Below, in pieces: positions 23,194 through 33,819 of a stretch of DNA of 64,000 bases. The notes beneath the pieces were generated by a model. It saw only the letters and a list, made by a program, of their open reading frames with translations. It made no database searches and had not been told where the DNA came from. The position numbers and the translations under genes are program-made. Each line of letters opens with the position of its first letter. Within the stretch, counting starts at the first letter, position 1. The stretch spans positions 23,115,419-23,179,418 of the forward strand of contig NC_087070.1 in the NCBI RefSeq assembly GCF_963678635.1, written 5' to 3'. Source of the stretch: Symsagittifera roscoffensis. Lineage: Eukaryota; Xenacoelomorpha; Acoela; Convolutidae.

Positions 23194-24296
23194 TTAAACG
23201 AAGAAATCATCGAAAATAGATAGATCAAAATCTTCCAGTTCTAAGTCTTTGGGAATTTCAAAGCCAGCAAAATCGTCATTGAATAACTCGTGAGCTGATG
23301 GCAACGAAAATTGCGATTGGTAATTATTCGGAATTTTGCTCTCCTTATTTACGGAGTTTACATTACAATTTTCCACTAGTTTCCGGTTTATGGTGGTTTC
23401 AATTCTTTCAGAGCAATCATTCTCGTTTGTGCAACGTGCTGCTTTTTCAGCTTTTGTCGAATGATAGACAGCTGAATCGCCCGGTTTATCTTCCTCTCTT
23501 TGTATGTTTTCTTCAAAGACTGCTCCAGCAGAGTCGTACATCCTTCTGATGCAACTGGATATTTCGTCGACACAAGCAACATTGAAACCATGGTCATCAA
23601 CGCGGGAAGAAAACGGCTCTGCTGCAGAGATGCCAAGAGTGCTGCGGACTCGGAATTTTCTTCGCTGGTTGAAACCATGATTTCGTTTTTGATTGGCACG
23701 AGACAACCCATCTGCTCGACTTTGTCTGCATCCGGCTTCGCGCACAACTTTTCTTCGAGTTCGGCTACGCGCGACTCTAGTGCTTCTTTCTCGATCATCA
23801 GGTCACGGCACACAGATTCCCAGTGTTCGCTACTTGCCGATATTTGTCGATTGTGAGTTTGAAAAACAACACCACTTTCAGCTTCCATAAGTCTGTTTCT
23901 CAAACGCGTATTATCTTCTTCCAGTAAATTACATTTCTGTTCGACAAATTTTTTGGCCTGTTGCAGTGTCACCTTCTCTTCTTCCAATTCAAGCACTCGT
24001 TTCTCTAGATTTTCCAAATGATTTTTTCTCTTATCTCTAGCGGCTTGTGCAGACTCTCTGTTTTTCATTTTTCGTCGCATATTTTTCTCGTGCTCCGATA
24101 AATTATCCAAACGAACTTTTTTCCGAACAGGCTTAAAACTTTCTTCGTCCGATTCATCTTTAATGTAATCATGAAAATTTGCCATTTCATTTGCGGCTTT
24201 CTGTATCTTAGGAGTGACCAATTTCAAGTAAGTTTTGTCCAAAGTTTGTGGTACAGCCCCAGCTCCGCTAATAACGATCAAGTTCTTCATATTCAT
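23194..24296 (-). CDS. XBP1: XBP1 bZIP transcription factor, copy A (IRE1-spliced)
   Basis: XBP1 drives the IRE1 branch of the unfolded protein response: ER stress activates IRE1, which removes a short intron from cytosolic XBP1 mRNA and so switches the reading frame. The unspliced frame runs 24,296-23,388 (302 residues). It has the basic region NRESAQAARDKRK (residues 79-91) and a leucine zipper to about residue 137. Removing the 20 nt at 23,625-23,644 joins codon 217 to the overlapping frame that ends at 23,194. This gives 360 residues with an acidic, aromatic C-terminus (EDFDLSIFDDFF) typical of an activation domain. No spliceosomal intron is evident. The unspliced tail has a hydrophobic stretch, FLPALMTMVSMLLV. 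The start is the first ATG; a second ATG lies two codons later. Minus-strand promoter features lie at 24,297-24,545. Confidence 0.93.
23625..23644 (-). other. IRE1-type non-spliceosomal intron, 20 nt
   Basis: On the minus strand the RNA reads GAGTCCG, then CAGCACTCTTGGCATCTCTG as the intron, then CAGCAGAGCC. The 5' cut falls in the 7-base loop CCGCAGC closed by GAGT/ACTC. The 3' cut falls in the loop CTGCAGC closed by TCT/AGA, extended by GGC/GCC past one bulged A. Both loops fit the CNG/CNGN consensus for IRE1. The length is 20 nt, which is 2 modulo 3 like the 26 nt of vertebrates and 23 nt of flies and worms, so the same frame switch results. Confidence 0.93.
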
Positions 24297-24400
24297 AGCG
24301 AAAAGAAATCCAATACATGAAAAAAATGAAAAGATTTATCTTTTACCACAAAACTGAAAAAAGCAAAAATTGTAATTACACTACACGCGAAAAGCAGACA

Positions 24401-24419
24401 CGCGGAACGCCTTAATTGG
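24401..24419 (-). promoter_or_regulatory. ERSE-like element upstream of XBP1 copy A
   Basis: The minus strand reads CCAAT-N9-CCGCG, one base from the ER stress response element CCAAT-N9-CCACG. It lies about 105 bp upstream of the start codon, in the orientation of XBP1. The spacing of exactly nine is the informative part. The element is kept in the other three promoter copies with one-base differences. Confidence 0.55.
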
Positions 24420-24502
24420 TTCAATTTTAAAGATACAAACATGCGGCTGGTTGTTCAACGAAAACGAAAATTAAGAAAAAAAATTAAACCAGATTTCAAG
24501 AA

Positions 24503-24545
24503 AAAATCTGCTCTGAAACAAAAAAATTTCAAATAACAATTTAGC
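24503..24545. repeat. 43-bp direct repeat, left member (unit A)
   Basis: Identical to 27,880-27,922. The two copies bracket a segment that is 1,067 bp long once the later 2,267-bp insertion is subtracted. The right copy is preceded by an A-rich tail made of 'catagtaaaa' words. The pattern is that of a long target-site duplication around a retroposed sequence. Confidence 0.7.
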
Positions 24546-24568
24546 GCTGGCAATAAAAATATGGTTGA

Positions 24569-26696
24569 TTTTATTTTCCACAACTCTTCCGCAATAGTCG
24601 GACCACTATCTGTATTACCTTGCCATTTCACCAAGCACAACCTGGTTACATCCGAAATATCGATTAAGAATTCGAAATATTCCTCAAGAGCCGGCTCAAT
24701 ACGGTCGGTTGACCTGACTCAACTCGAAGAAAAAATCGCACAAATAGATTATGTCGGTGACGTAAACAGATATTACGAGAGCTTTGTTGAAGCCTGCAAA
24801 TCCGCCGCCATATTGAGAAAGCCCAGAAAATCACCTCCGTGGTTTGACAAAACCCTTTACAATTTGCATAATCAGTTAAAATTTTCATACAAAAACAAGC
24901 AAACTAACCTACTGGAGTACAATTCGTCAAAAAGAATATTCAAGCGACTCTGTAGACAAAAAAAGGCGACTCATATTCAAAACAGAGAATTCGAAATCAT
25001 CGAGCTTGCTCAGTCGGACAAATCGAAATTCTGGGGTATTCTCAAAGCTAGTTCGTCGAAAAAAAGTCAGAGCTCAGTCTCAATGTCTGATTGGGAATCC
25101 CATTTTGACGAGTTATACAATGTTCAAGTCTCCAGCTCCATAGAGATCAACGACTATGTGAACCTTAGTCAGCACAATTACGCCGATGACGATCCCCCAA
25201 ACTGTGATTTTATCAACCGAGCTATTAGTACGGCCGAGATTGTGAGGGTCTTGTCGATAACAGCAGGCAGAAAAGCTACAGGGCCTGACGGTATTTCAAA
25301 TGAGCTGCTTAAATCTTCTTTTGGAGTCAGCTATTTATTTTTGACAACCCTATTTCAGACGTGTTTCAGATATTCAACTTTGCCAGACGTGTGGAAGACG
25401 TCGTACATTGTGCCTCTTTACAAGGGAAAAGGTCCAAAAGACTCCCCTTCAAACTACAGAGGCATCAGTTTATTATCATGCTGCTATAAAATCTACTCCG
25501 GAATTATTCATGACAGAATCTATCAATGGGCTGAAGGAAATTCCATACTCCCGCGAAACCAATATGGTTTCCGAAAAGGGCTATCCACGATTCACGCAAT
25601 AAACGAGCTCAAATGCAATGTTCAAAGTGGTATAGACACATATGCACAATACTATGTCTGTTTTGTGGATTTCATGAAAGCGTTTGATACGGTTGACCGC
25701 AATACCCTGATTCAAAAGCTCATCCGACTTGGCCTGCATGGTGAAATTATCCACGCGCTAGGTGAAATATGCTCAAAGAATTTTCAACAGGTTGCCGACG
25801 GCTGTAATCTTTCAAACAAAATTCCCCAATTAATTGGCGTGACCCAAGGCGATAAGCTCTCACCTTTGCTTTTTTCGTTATTTATAGCTGATCTCCCGGA
25901 TTTTATCGATTCCAATCAATGCTTGATCATTTTATATGCAGATGATCTAATCATAGCCAGTCCTTTCCTTCTAGATGTTAAAAGATCGCTGAATGACCTC
26001 CACGAGTACTGCAGAATTAACAAGCTCACTGTCAATGTCCAGAAAACCAATATGATGAAATTCAGAAAAGGTGGACCTCTGAAAAAGTCAGACAAAGTTT
26101 TCTACGGATACGAAGAAATCGGGTTTACAAACTCATTTTGCTATCTTGGCTACAACTTATCACCGTCCCTTACCATCACAACCCACCTAAAACACTTGGT
26201 CAGATCAGCTATAAGGTCAACGTTTGCGCTCCAACAGAAATTACCGTTCTCAAAAATTAATTTTACGTCGGCCAAAAGACTATTCGAATCAATAGTGTAT
26301 CCGGCGGCGATGTATGGAATCCAAACAATCGATCATGGCGTGTTTTCCGCTCAAATAGACTCCCATGTCAAACAAATCCAAGGAATCTTCTGGAAAAAAT
26401 GGTATGGACTTAGCGTTTACACCAGGAACACCTCCCTCTTGCATCATATTCTTGGAGACGACTTCCTAAGAATAGATCGCGCGAGCCCCTTAAAAAGAAG
26501 AATTATTGCTCAATATTATGCAAATGAGGCCCATCATCTTATTTGCTTAGTCGAAAGGTGTTTTGAGTCCCAACTGGACTGTATTTGCAGATATTGTAAC
26601 AATAATATTGATTTCAGACATTTAGACACATGTCATGGCTTCACAGAATGCTCTAACACTGTGGAGAAGTTATTGAAGGCGACACGACAAGCGTAA
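24569..26696 (+). CDS. Non-LTR retrotransposon reverse transcriptase ORF, open, 5'-truncated
   Basis: An uninterrupted frame of about 708 residues runs from the left insertion boundary to a stop at 26,694-26,696. The ATG at 24,561 lies in the target sequence, so the element has lost its own start and nearly all of an upstream endonuclease domain. RT blocks are in order: KATGPDGISNELLK, YRGISLLSC, CFVDFMKAFDTVDR, GVTQGDKLSPLLFS and LYADDLIIAS with both catalytic aspartates. The C-terminus has a zinc-binding pattern (CRYCNNNIDFRHLDTC). The lack of stops points to a very recent insertion, though truncation means it cannot jump on its own. Confidence 0.93.
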
Positions 26697-26819
26697 AACA
26701 ACTTATCAATTTCTCCACCTTTTTTGCACGTGCTTTTTATTTATACAATATACACGCGGTTATTATTTTATTACACATTTGTCCATTTATGGGATGTTTA
26801 ATTTACTCTTTCTTCTTCC
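24569..26819 (+). mobile_element. 5'-truncated non-LTR retrotransposon insertion with 16-bp TSD
   Basis: The insert is flanked by ATAAAAATATGGTTGA at 24,553-24,568 and again at 26,820-26,835. The same 16 bases are present once, uninterrupted, in unit B (about 33,870) and in both 3.55-kb copies (about 40,981 and 44,529). The insertion therefore followed the duplications, or at least never existed in those copies. The 3' end shows a short 'ctttcttcttc' sequence and no poly(A). Confidence 0.93.
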
Positions 26820-27149
26820 ATAAAAATATGGTTGACGTTTCTGCCATCTGATTTCTGCAATTTGAACAAAAAAACTAATTTTTGTTTCAAGAAACGGAGA
26901 CAGAAATCCGATATGCACTAAAAAACATACCGACCAAAAAACAAAACAGATCCAAATAATCAAATTCACCCCTACACAAAAAAAATTGTAAAATCTGCCA
27001 AAAATCTGACGCTGGCATATCCAGTTTGTACTTCTGATTTACTCATACAAATCACAACGACCAAATACAGAAAATGACATTATCAAAAAGAGCAACTGCG
27101 ACAAAAGATGATCGCAAAGTACATACACTTACAGCTATTGCTCCCCTCA

Positions 27150-27554
27150 AGCCTACATAACCAAAATCAATAGCGAAGGAATCATTCTACTTAACAGGAC
27201 GGTTTTTCCTATGGAATGCTTTCGAAGATTCCATACACCCAAAAACAAATTTGGCCTTTGTGCCATTCCCCCAGATTGACACAGCCGAGCCTTCCGTCGT
27301 AGCACGAAAAAGAAATTAGAGGCCTTAGTGATCATGAATTGTTGAAAAGGAGGCTAGAATATTCTGGAATTTTTAATTTCGAAAATTCGATTACAGACAG
27401 TCTTTTTCTGAGAAATACGGGAATTGGCCATTTTTTAATAGAGAGTGACGAAAAACACAACAACCAAATCAGTGAGAGACAGACGGTCGGAATTATAGAA
27501 GAAAAAACAAGGCCTCTTATCGTGACAATGGCGCACGACAAGACAACTAAGTGA
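27150..27554 (+). pseudogene. Possible broken protein-coding remnant, copy A
   Basis: Two protein-like runs lie in different frames. One contains SFYLTGRFFLWNAFEDS and ends near 27,319. The next contains RRLEYSGIFNFENS and GIGHFLIESDEKHNN and ends with a stop at 27,552-27,554. They meet around 27,320, where a frameshift or a missed intron could join them. The same arrangement recurs near 34,200-34,604, 41,310-41,715 and 44,860-45,263. In the third copy one stop is changed to glutamine. I do not recognise the family. The pieces are plus-strand, opposite to XBP1. Confidence 0.35.
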
Positions 27555-27879
27555 AGGCCAGGGACTGGAAGGAGGCTTCAGTGTGGAAGAAGGAAATAGC
27601 AGTACCCTCCCGTGCCACGAGCTGGGAGTAAAAACGACGTTATTACAGAAAAAGCACGGAATTGGAGGCTCGGTCCCACAGAGACATCATATGGTGAAGG
27701 ACTGTAATAAACTGACTTTTTAGCTACTCTGATGTCATAAACCTTTGAGTTAACACTGGTAATTTTTTGTTGTTTTAGAATATGAGTAGCTAGAAAGAGG
27801 AAAGGGTCAATCAATCTCCAATAGACTTAAAATAGAACTGTCACCAAAAACATAGTAAAATAGGATAGTAAAACATAGT

Positions 27880-27922
27880 AAAATCTGCTCTGAAACAAAA
27901 AAATTTCAAATAACAATTTAGC
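27880..27922. repeat. 43-bp direct repeat, right member (unit A)
   Basis: Matches 24,503-24,545 exactly. Its right flank leads into the 5' region of the PHD-RT element. Confidence 0.7.
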
Positions 27923-28261
27923 AGAAAAACACAACTAATTGTTGTGATAAACTTATTAAATAGATTTGTTATGTTTGATGTTTGTGCCTGTATGTGGAGC
28001 GCCCTCTGAGGGATTTTAGAGACAGGTCTGTCAAGTGGCTTTCTGTGGGGAGGTGGGGAACTGGAACTGGCTTGAGAAGTCTGGTGGTGCGCCGCTGAAC
28101 CTACTGAGCTCGGGTGAGATTGTTCCTTGTTTTTGATTTTTAACCTTTATGCTGCCTTTTAACCTTTTAAATTAATTTAGTTGTCTTTTTTTTTTATTTG
28201 CTGATTTGTAAAATTCCCACTAACCGCTTATCATGGGTTAGTTCAGTCCCCTAAAGTCCAG

Positions 28262-29311
28262 TCAAAATCCTTTTTTTACCTTTATGCTGCGTCAAGATGC
28301 AACAAAGAGTGTACAAGCAAAGATTGCTTAAAACCTTCAGGACTGATAAATTGGATTAAATGTGATTGTTGTTCTAGTTGGTATCATATCAGTTGTGTAA
28401 ATATTTCTCTTAGCGACTCTAAGAAAACCCAATGGTTTCAGTGTCCTTTATGCGTTGATGTAAAATCTGTTAATAAAGCAACAATAGGTAATGATTTAGT
28501 GCTAGACAATTATGTTAATACAGCCATCTCAAATGTCCGAGTACTCAAGAGAGTACCAAAAGACTCGCGTGTTCCCTTGGCGGAAAATCTGTCGGACAAA
28601 ATAAATGACATCGTCTACAATGTAGAAGATGTTACAAAATGGCTAATTTTTTTAACGTCGTTCTTGTTTTTTTTGGAGCAACCGAAAAGAAGTGGACGCA
28701 AACAGACCACAAGCATGAGCTCTTTGATAAATAAAAAAATTCGAGCAAATGACGTGTCACTTCCAAAACCCCATCCCCAAGTTTCAAGCCCGCCTCTGAG
28801 TGACCTCGAGCAGAGAATAAAGTTAATAAGTAGTAAGCTCGATGAAGGAAATGTAAAGGGAGGAATAAGGCTTGCTGCTTCGGATGACAAAATAGCTCCT
28901 TTTTCAACTGATAACTATCAAAAATTGTTATCTAAGCACCCGCAGCGAGCCAAATTTGCAGCTCCAAATCCAGAAAAGTTGGATAGTTTTTTCGTAACCG
29001 ATTTCGACCTATACAAAGCGATAATGTCCTTTCCAAACGGATCAGCAGCAGGTCCTGATAAAATATTTACTCAAATTTTTAAAGATCTTGTTAGTAAGTC
29101 GAATGGCAGTGCAGGACTTAATTTTCTGAAATCGCTTACTAAGCTGATAAACCTCATTGGAGATGGCAAAATACCGGAACCACTAAGACCTTTCTTTTTT
29201 GGCGCAAAGCTTATCGCCCTCATAAAAATAGACGGAGGGTTGAGACCGATTGCCATAGGCAACACGCTGAGACGTATCGCGTCTAAATGCGCTGGAAGCA
29301 AGGCCCTCTCC
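28262..29311 (+). pseudogene. PHD-finger/reverse-transcriptase element, truncated copy (unit A)
   Basis: The frame containing the ORF at 28,499-29,323 extends upstream through a PHD-type zinc finger at 28,298-28,453. The pattern is paired cysteines, then KCDCCSSWYHISC, then WFQCPLC. Downstream lies the N-terminal part of an RT (FPNGSAAGPDKIF, then LIALIKIDGGLRPIAIGN). The gene is cut at 29,312 by the duplication junction, before the catalytic motifs, so this copy cannot be active. No clear ATG is visible before the PHD finger. The fuller copy in unit B shows the rest of the protein. Confidence 0.85.
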
Positions 29312-31639
29312 GAGTATTTTTAATGTTTATTGTGTCCACGCATTCTGTGCCACTTCCACAGCAATCCGCGATCCTTGTTCAGTTTAAAATTGTATTAGCA
29401 ACCCAATATTGTTTTCTCACTTACCTGTTTGAATTTTATGTCGCCCAATAATGGTTTCTTTATTATGTTTTAAAATATAATTTTTGATGCTCTATTAAAT
29501 GTGTTTTTCCACAAAATTTTACGAGCCCATTGCCATTTTCACAAATTTAAGAAACGCCGTCGCGAACTTTTCACGCTGTCTTAACTTTTTCTTATCTCAC
29601 TGAGCCGTAATATACACTGGGTATCATTATAAACATAACCTCAAAATTTTGAAGCTCAAAAAAAGCAGTTTTATTAGTAATACTGCTGATAGCTTGTAAT
29701 TTTCAATATCAAAAATACAATTTGAAAATAAATACTTCGTTTTGATTACGTGTGGGGTACAATCAGGCGTATACAACCAGCAAATATTGCTCAAACTATC
29801 AGTTTAACTTGCTTAAGATAGATGTTAGCTTTTCCAGTCAAAATCAATTAAAAACAAGGCTAGCCGATTTTTATGCAAGTAGCACAGAATTTTGCGACCA
29901 GTCTCAAAGAAAACCCAAAAGTTTCGATTTTTCAAATTTGTGTCGTTTTTCTGCAAAAATGACTGAAAAAACGTACAAAAGATCTTAAAAACTTTTTTTA
30001 TTTTCAACAATTTTTTTGTAGAAAATTTTTGATTTTTTATTCCCAAAATGACGCGTATCAACTCTTAAACTAATTTTTACTCGAGTATAGCAAAGTTTTC
30101 ATGTCATAAACCGAGCATAAATAAGCTATTGTAAGCTACTCACCTTGTTAGCTCGAAACTAGACCAAAATGCAAAAAAAAACGGTTTTCCTCGACACTGA
30201 GAAAGTTTCTATTGTCGTTCGAATCACGACTGAGAGGGCTTCAAAATGACATATCAATCGCCCTATTCCGATGATTATTTGTGAAAGCTGGTTTGGCGAT
30301 GAAAAAGAAAAAAAAACTAAAACAACCGAATACCTCCCCATTTTTCAAATGGTCTTAACGATAAACCCTCACGCCTTTTGATTTTCGTCGATACTTGACC
30401 TTCGTTACGTAAAATCTGAGTGCTTCAAATTTTTTGTGCTAGAGCAAAATATCGATGAGGGAATAAGCTGAAAGCTAACACTTGTTTTTTTTTCGTTTCG
30501 TTTTCTGACATATTTTTATGCAAATCTTTTTGCAGGTGCGCAGTTAGACTTCTCTTGTTACTATTATAATATCGAACGGCTTGGGTTATGTTTTTTTTTT
30601 TCAACCGACTTTGTTAATCTCAAATAAAACTCGTAGGGATACATCGAGATATCATATTTAGACCTTCCAGTCATGATTCGGATTCATAAAAAAATGACTC
30701 AGTATCCAGAAAGCCTGTCTCAATATGTTCAGACTCAATAAGACAAGTTGAAAAAAAGTTCTTTCTACAATTTTATTTTTAGGTATTAGTACTACTCAGT
30801 GGAAGATTTTTCCTGATTCAATCGATTTGTAAATCGGAATATTGAACATAAAAATAGCTACAAATTGGGGAAAATATCACTTTTTTTGCTCCATTCTAAT
30901 TTTTTTTGGTTATTGACTTTTCGAAATCAGTGTGGTCAAAAAATGCTGCCCGACATGCTTAGAAACAACCCATTGTTGTTACTATTTGCCATCCAGTTGT
31001 TAACCGACAATACGGTTTTATAGCCCACTATTTTAATTAGCGCACAATTTTTATAGCCCGAAGGTTTTGCAGCATCTAAAATTCAAAACACCTTCTATAG
31101 TTGTATTTTGAGTATTTCTGGAAAGCTTGCAAAATCAGATCACTCAAAGAGCAGCATCAGATCAATGAGTTAGAAATCGGATTTAAAAAAAAAAAATTTT
31201 CAAACATTTCTCAATACTTATTTTCTTCATGCAAGATCAAGCATATCGAAAAAAAGTTCGTAGGATTTGTACTTAAATCCATCTTAAAACCATGGCAATT
31301 GTAAATCGGATTTCATAAAAAAAATGTTTGTTTCGTTAAAGTTTTCTCAAGGTGTCATCAAGACTGTTCTGAAATCTTTTGATCTTCAGAACAAATTTAT
31401 TGAAGAGCCAATAAAATTAACCTCTTATCGTCAAATGAAATTCTAATTTTTTCTTTCAAAAATAGCTTATGAATTATTTATCCCTTTAAAAAGCATATTA
31501 GAATAAGCGAACTTCAAACATTTATTTTCCTTGAAATAAAAAACCGAAAAAAACGCTTAAACTTTCTATTTCATGAATCAAGTGAAACATAAGCTGTTGC
31601 TAACGACATTTTCGCCTAAATCTTCCAGTCGCCAATTTC

Positions 31640-32248
31640 GGGTCTTTCTCATTATACCCTCCAGGCCTAGTATCAAAAAAATTATAGCCTCCCCCCCCCA
31701 ACCTTTCCCTTTATAGACCCCCAATCTTTCCTGTTACAGCCCCCATAGAGGTTTCAAATTATACTAATAGGCAGATCATACATACTCTTGGAATCGGAAT
31801 CAACAATATCATATTCTTGGAATAGTCCAATTATTTCCCATTTATGTTTTGTGATGTCTACTATTTTGACTAAATTGATCGAAGCCATAAAAAATCAACT
31901 GACGGATGATATAAAATCATCTAGGTGAGGTCAAGGTGAGGTCTAGGTGAGGCAGCTTGAATTGATACTCAATCATTATTCAGTTCATGAAAAATAAGTC
32001 ATCGATATAAATCAACTTAATATCATAATTGAAATATTTCCATCAAAATAAATTTTAGTATATTAAGTAGTATAAACCAGTACGGATAAAAAAAGGGTAA
32101 ATTATAAAGAAGCCCTTTATAATTTACCCTTTTTTAATCAGTACGGATAGTGTGTATATTATTGGAATGTTCGGTGGGGGGCTATAATGGGAAAGGTTGG
32201 TGGGGGCTATAGTTTACTGGGGGGGGGAGGCTATAATGGGAAAGACCC
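31640..32248. mobile_element. Same MITE in duplication unit B
   Basis: Counterpart of 22,320-22,931 with the same flanking CCAATTTC duplication. It differs mainly in the length of the C and G runs. Presence at the same site in both units shows the insertion is older than the tandem duplication. Confidence 0.85.
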
Positions 32249-32510
32249 CCAATTTCTGCTGATAAATATCAGAGCAAGCCAAAGGATTTTGCAAACTGTC
32301 AAAAAATATATGATTTTTTACTAGAAACTTTGCTGTTGCGTTTTCAATGTCTCACAGTATATTTGTTTATTGGAACTTAGAGAGAATCTTGTTATTTTGA
32401 TCTTATCATGCTACACAAAATTCAGCTCCGTACTATCACTTATGATTTGAAAACATGATGGAGCTAAAATTAATTCTGGATTGCACTAATTAAATGAGGC
32501 TAAAATAAAG

Positions 32511-33613
32511 TTAAACGAAGAAATCATCGAAAATAGATAGATCAAAATCTTCCAGTTCTAAGTCTTTGGGAATTTCAAAGCCAGCAAAATTGTCATTGAA
32601 TAACTCGTGAGCTGATGGCAACGAAAATTGCGATTGGTAATTATTCGGACTTTTGCTCTCCTTATTTACGGAGTTTACATTACAATTTTCCACTAGTTTC
32701 CGGTTTATGGTGGTTTCAATTCTTTCAGAGCAATCATTCTCGTTTGTGCAACGTGCTGCTTTTTCAGCTTTTGTCGAATGATAGACAGCTGAATCGCCCG
32801 GTTTATCTTCCTCTCTTTGTATGTTTTCTTCAAAGACTGCTCCAGCAGAGTCGTACATCCTTCTGATGCAACTGGATATTTCGTCGACACAAGCAACATT
32901 GAAACCATGGTCATCAACGCGGGAAGAAAACGGCTCTGCTGCAGAGATGCCAAGAGTGCTGCGGACTCGGAATTTTCTTCGCTGGTTGAAACCATGATTT
33001 CGTTTTTGATTGGCACGAGACAATCCATCTGCTCGACTTTGTCTGCATCCGGCTTCGCGCACAACTTTTCTTCGAGTTCGGCTACGCGCGACTCTAGTGC
33101 TTCTTTCTCGATCATCAGGTCACGGCACACAGATTCCCAGTGTTCGCTACTTGCCGATATTTGTCGATTGTGAGTTTGAAAAACAACACCACTTTCAGCT
33201 TCCATAAGTCTGTTTCTCAAACGCGTATTATCTTCTTCCAGTAAATTACATTTCTGTTCGACAAATTTTTTGGCCTGTTGCAGTGTCACCTTCTCTTCTT
33301 CCAATTCAAGCACTCGTTTCTCTAGATTTTCCAAATGATTTTTTCTCTTATCTCTAGCGGCTTGTGCAGACTCTCTGTTTTTCATTTTTCGTCGCATATT
33401 TTTCTCGTGCTCCGATAAATTATCCAAACGAACTTTTTTCCGAACAGGCTTAAAACTTTCTTCGTCCGATTCATCTTTAATGTAATCATGAAAATTTGCC
33501 ATTTCATTTGCGGCTTTCTGTATCTTAGGAGTGACCAATTTCAAGTAAGTTTTGTCCAAAGTTTGTGGTACAGCCCCAGCTCCGCTAATAACGATCAAGT
33601 TCTTCATATTCAT
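32511..33613 (-). CDS. XBP1: XBP1 bZIP transcription factor, copy B (IRE1-spliced)
   Basis: Near-identical second gene: unspliced frame 33,613-32,705 (302 residues) and spliced product ending at 32,511 (360 residues). The bZIP, IRE1 intron (32,942-32,961) and acidic tail are intact. I see one residue difference common to both products (Gly197 in A, Asp197 in B) and two that affect only the spliced tail (KESKIPN against KESKSPN, and FNDDFAG against FNDNFAG). Both copies keep open frames and the splice signal, so both could be functional. Which one is ancestral cannot be told from this window, although the junction shows copy B sits next to the original right flank. Confidence 0.92.
32942..32961 (-). 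other. IRE1-type intron of XBP1 copy B, 20 nt
   Basis: Sequence and both flanking hairpins are identical to copy A, including the loops CCGCAGC and CTGCAGC. Confidence 0.93.
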
Positions 33614-33717
33614 AGCGAAAAGAAATCCAATACATGAAAAAAATGAAAAGATTTATCTTTTACCACAAAACTGAAAAAAGCAAAAATTGTAATTACACTA
33701 CACGCGAAAAGCAGACA

Positions 33718-33736
33718 CGAGGAACGCCTTAATTGG
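33718..33736 (-). promoter_or_regulatory. ERSE-like element upstream of XBP1 copy B
   Basis: Reads CCAAT-N9-CCTCG on the minus strand, with the same nine-base spacer as copy A. The difference from copy A falls inside the NF-Y-independent half, so the two promoters might respond differently. Confidence 0.45.
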
Positions 33737-33819
33737 TTCAATTTTAAAGATACAAACATGCGGCTGGTTGTTCAACGAAAACGAAAATTAAGAAAAAAAA
33801 TTAAACCGGATTTCAAGAA

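Larger units (their letters stand above)
24546..27879 (+). mobile_element. Inserted 1.07-kb segment (interrupted by a later retrotransposon)
   Basis: The segment between the 43-bp direct repeats begins 'gctggcaataaaaatatgg' and ends in repeated 'atagtaaaa' words that look like a 3' tail. It occurs in full in unit B and in large part in the 3.55-kb arrays. Read on the plus strand it contains protein-like stretches in two frames (27,170-27,320 and 27,318-27,554). I infer a retroposed host transcript or a short retroelement of unknown type. Confidence 0.5.
19992..29314. repeat. Tandem duplication, unit A (XBP1 locus)
   Basis: Positions 19,992-29,311 recur from 29,312 onward at an offset of 9,320 bp, falling to about 9,317 through small indels. 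Past a 2,267-bp insertion found only in unit A, the offset becomes 7,050 bp. The junction at 29,312 joins the interior of a PHD-RT element to the unit's left end and shares the three bases GAG with both parents (19,992-19,994 and 36,355-36,357). Identity between the units is very high by eye, so the event is recent. Confidence 0.92.

Noticed and set aside
23194-24296. Sequencing frameshift as the reason for two overlapping XBP1 frames
   Set aside because: Both copies have the same arrangement, and the overlap contains a complete IRE1 double hairpin with the correct phase. The frame switch is biological.
28615-28907. Minus-strand ORFs opposite the PHD-RT gene
   Set aside because: They are shadows of the plus-strand coding frame, which has clear PHD and RT motifs.
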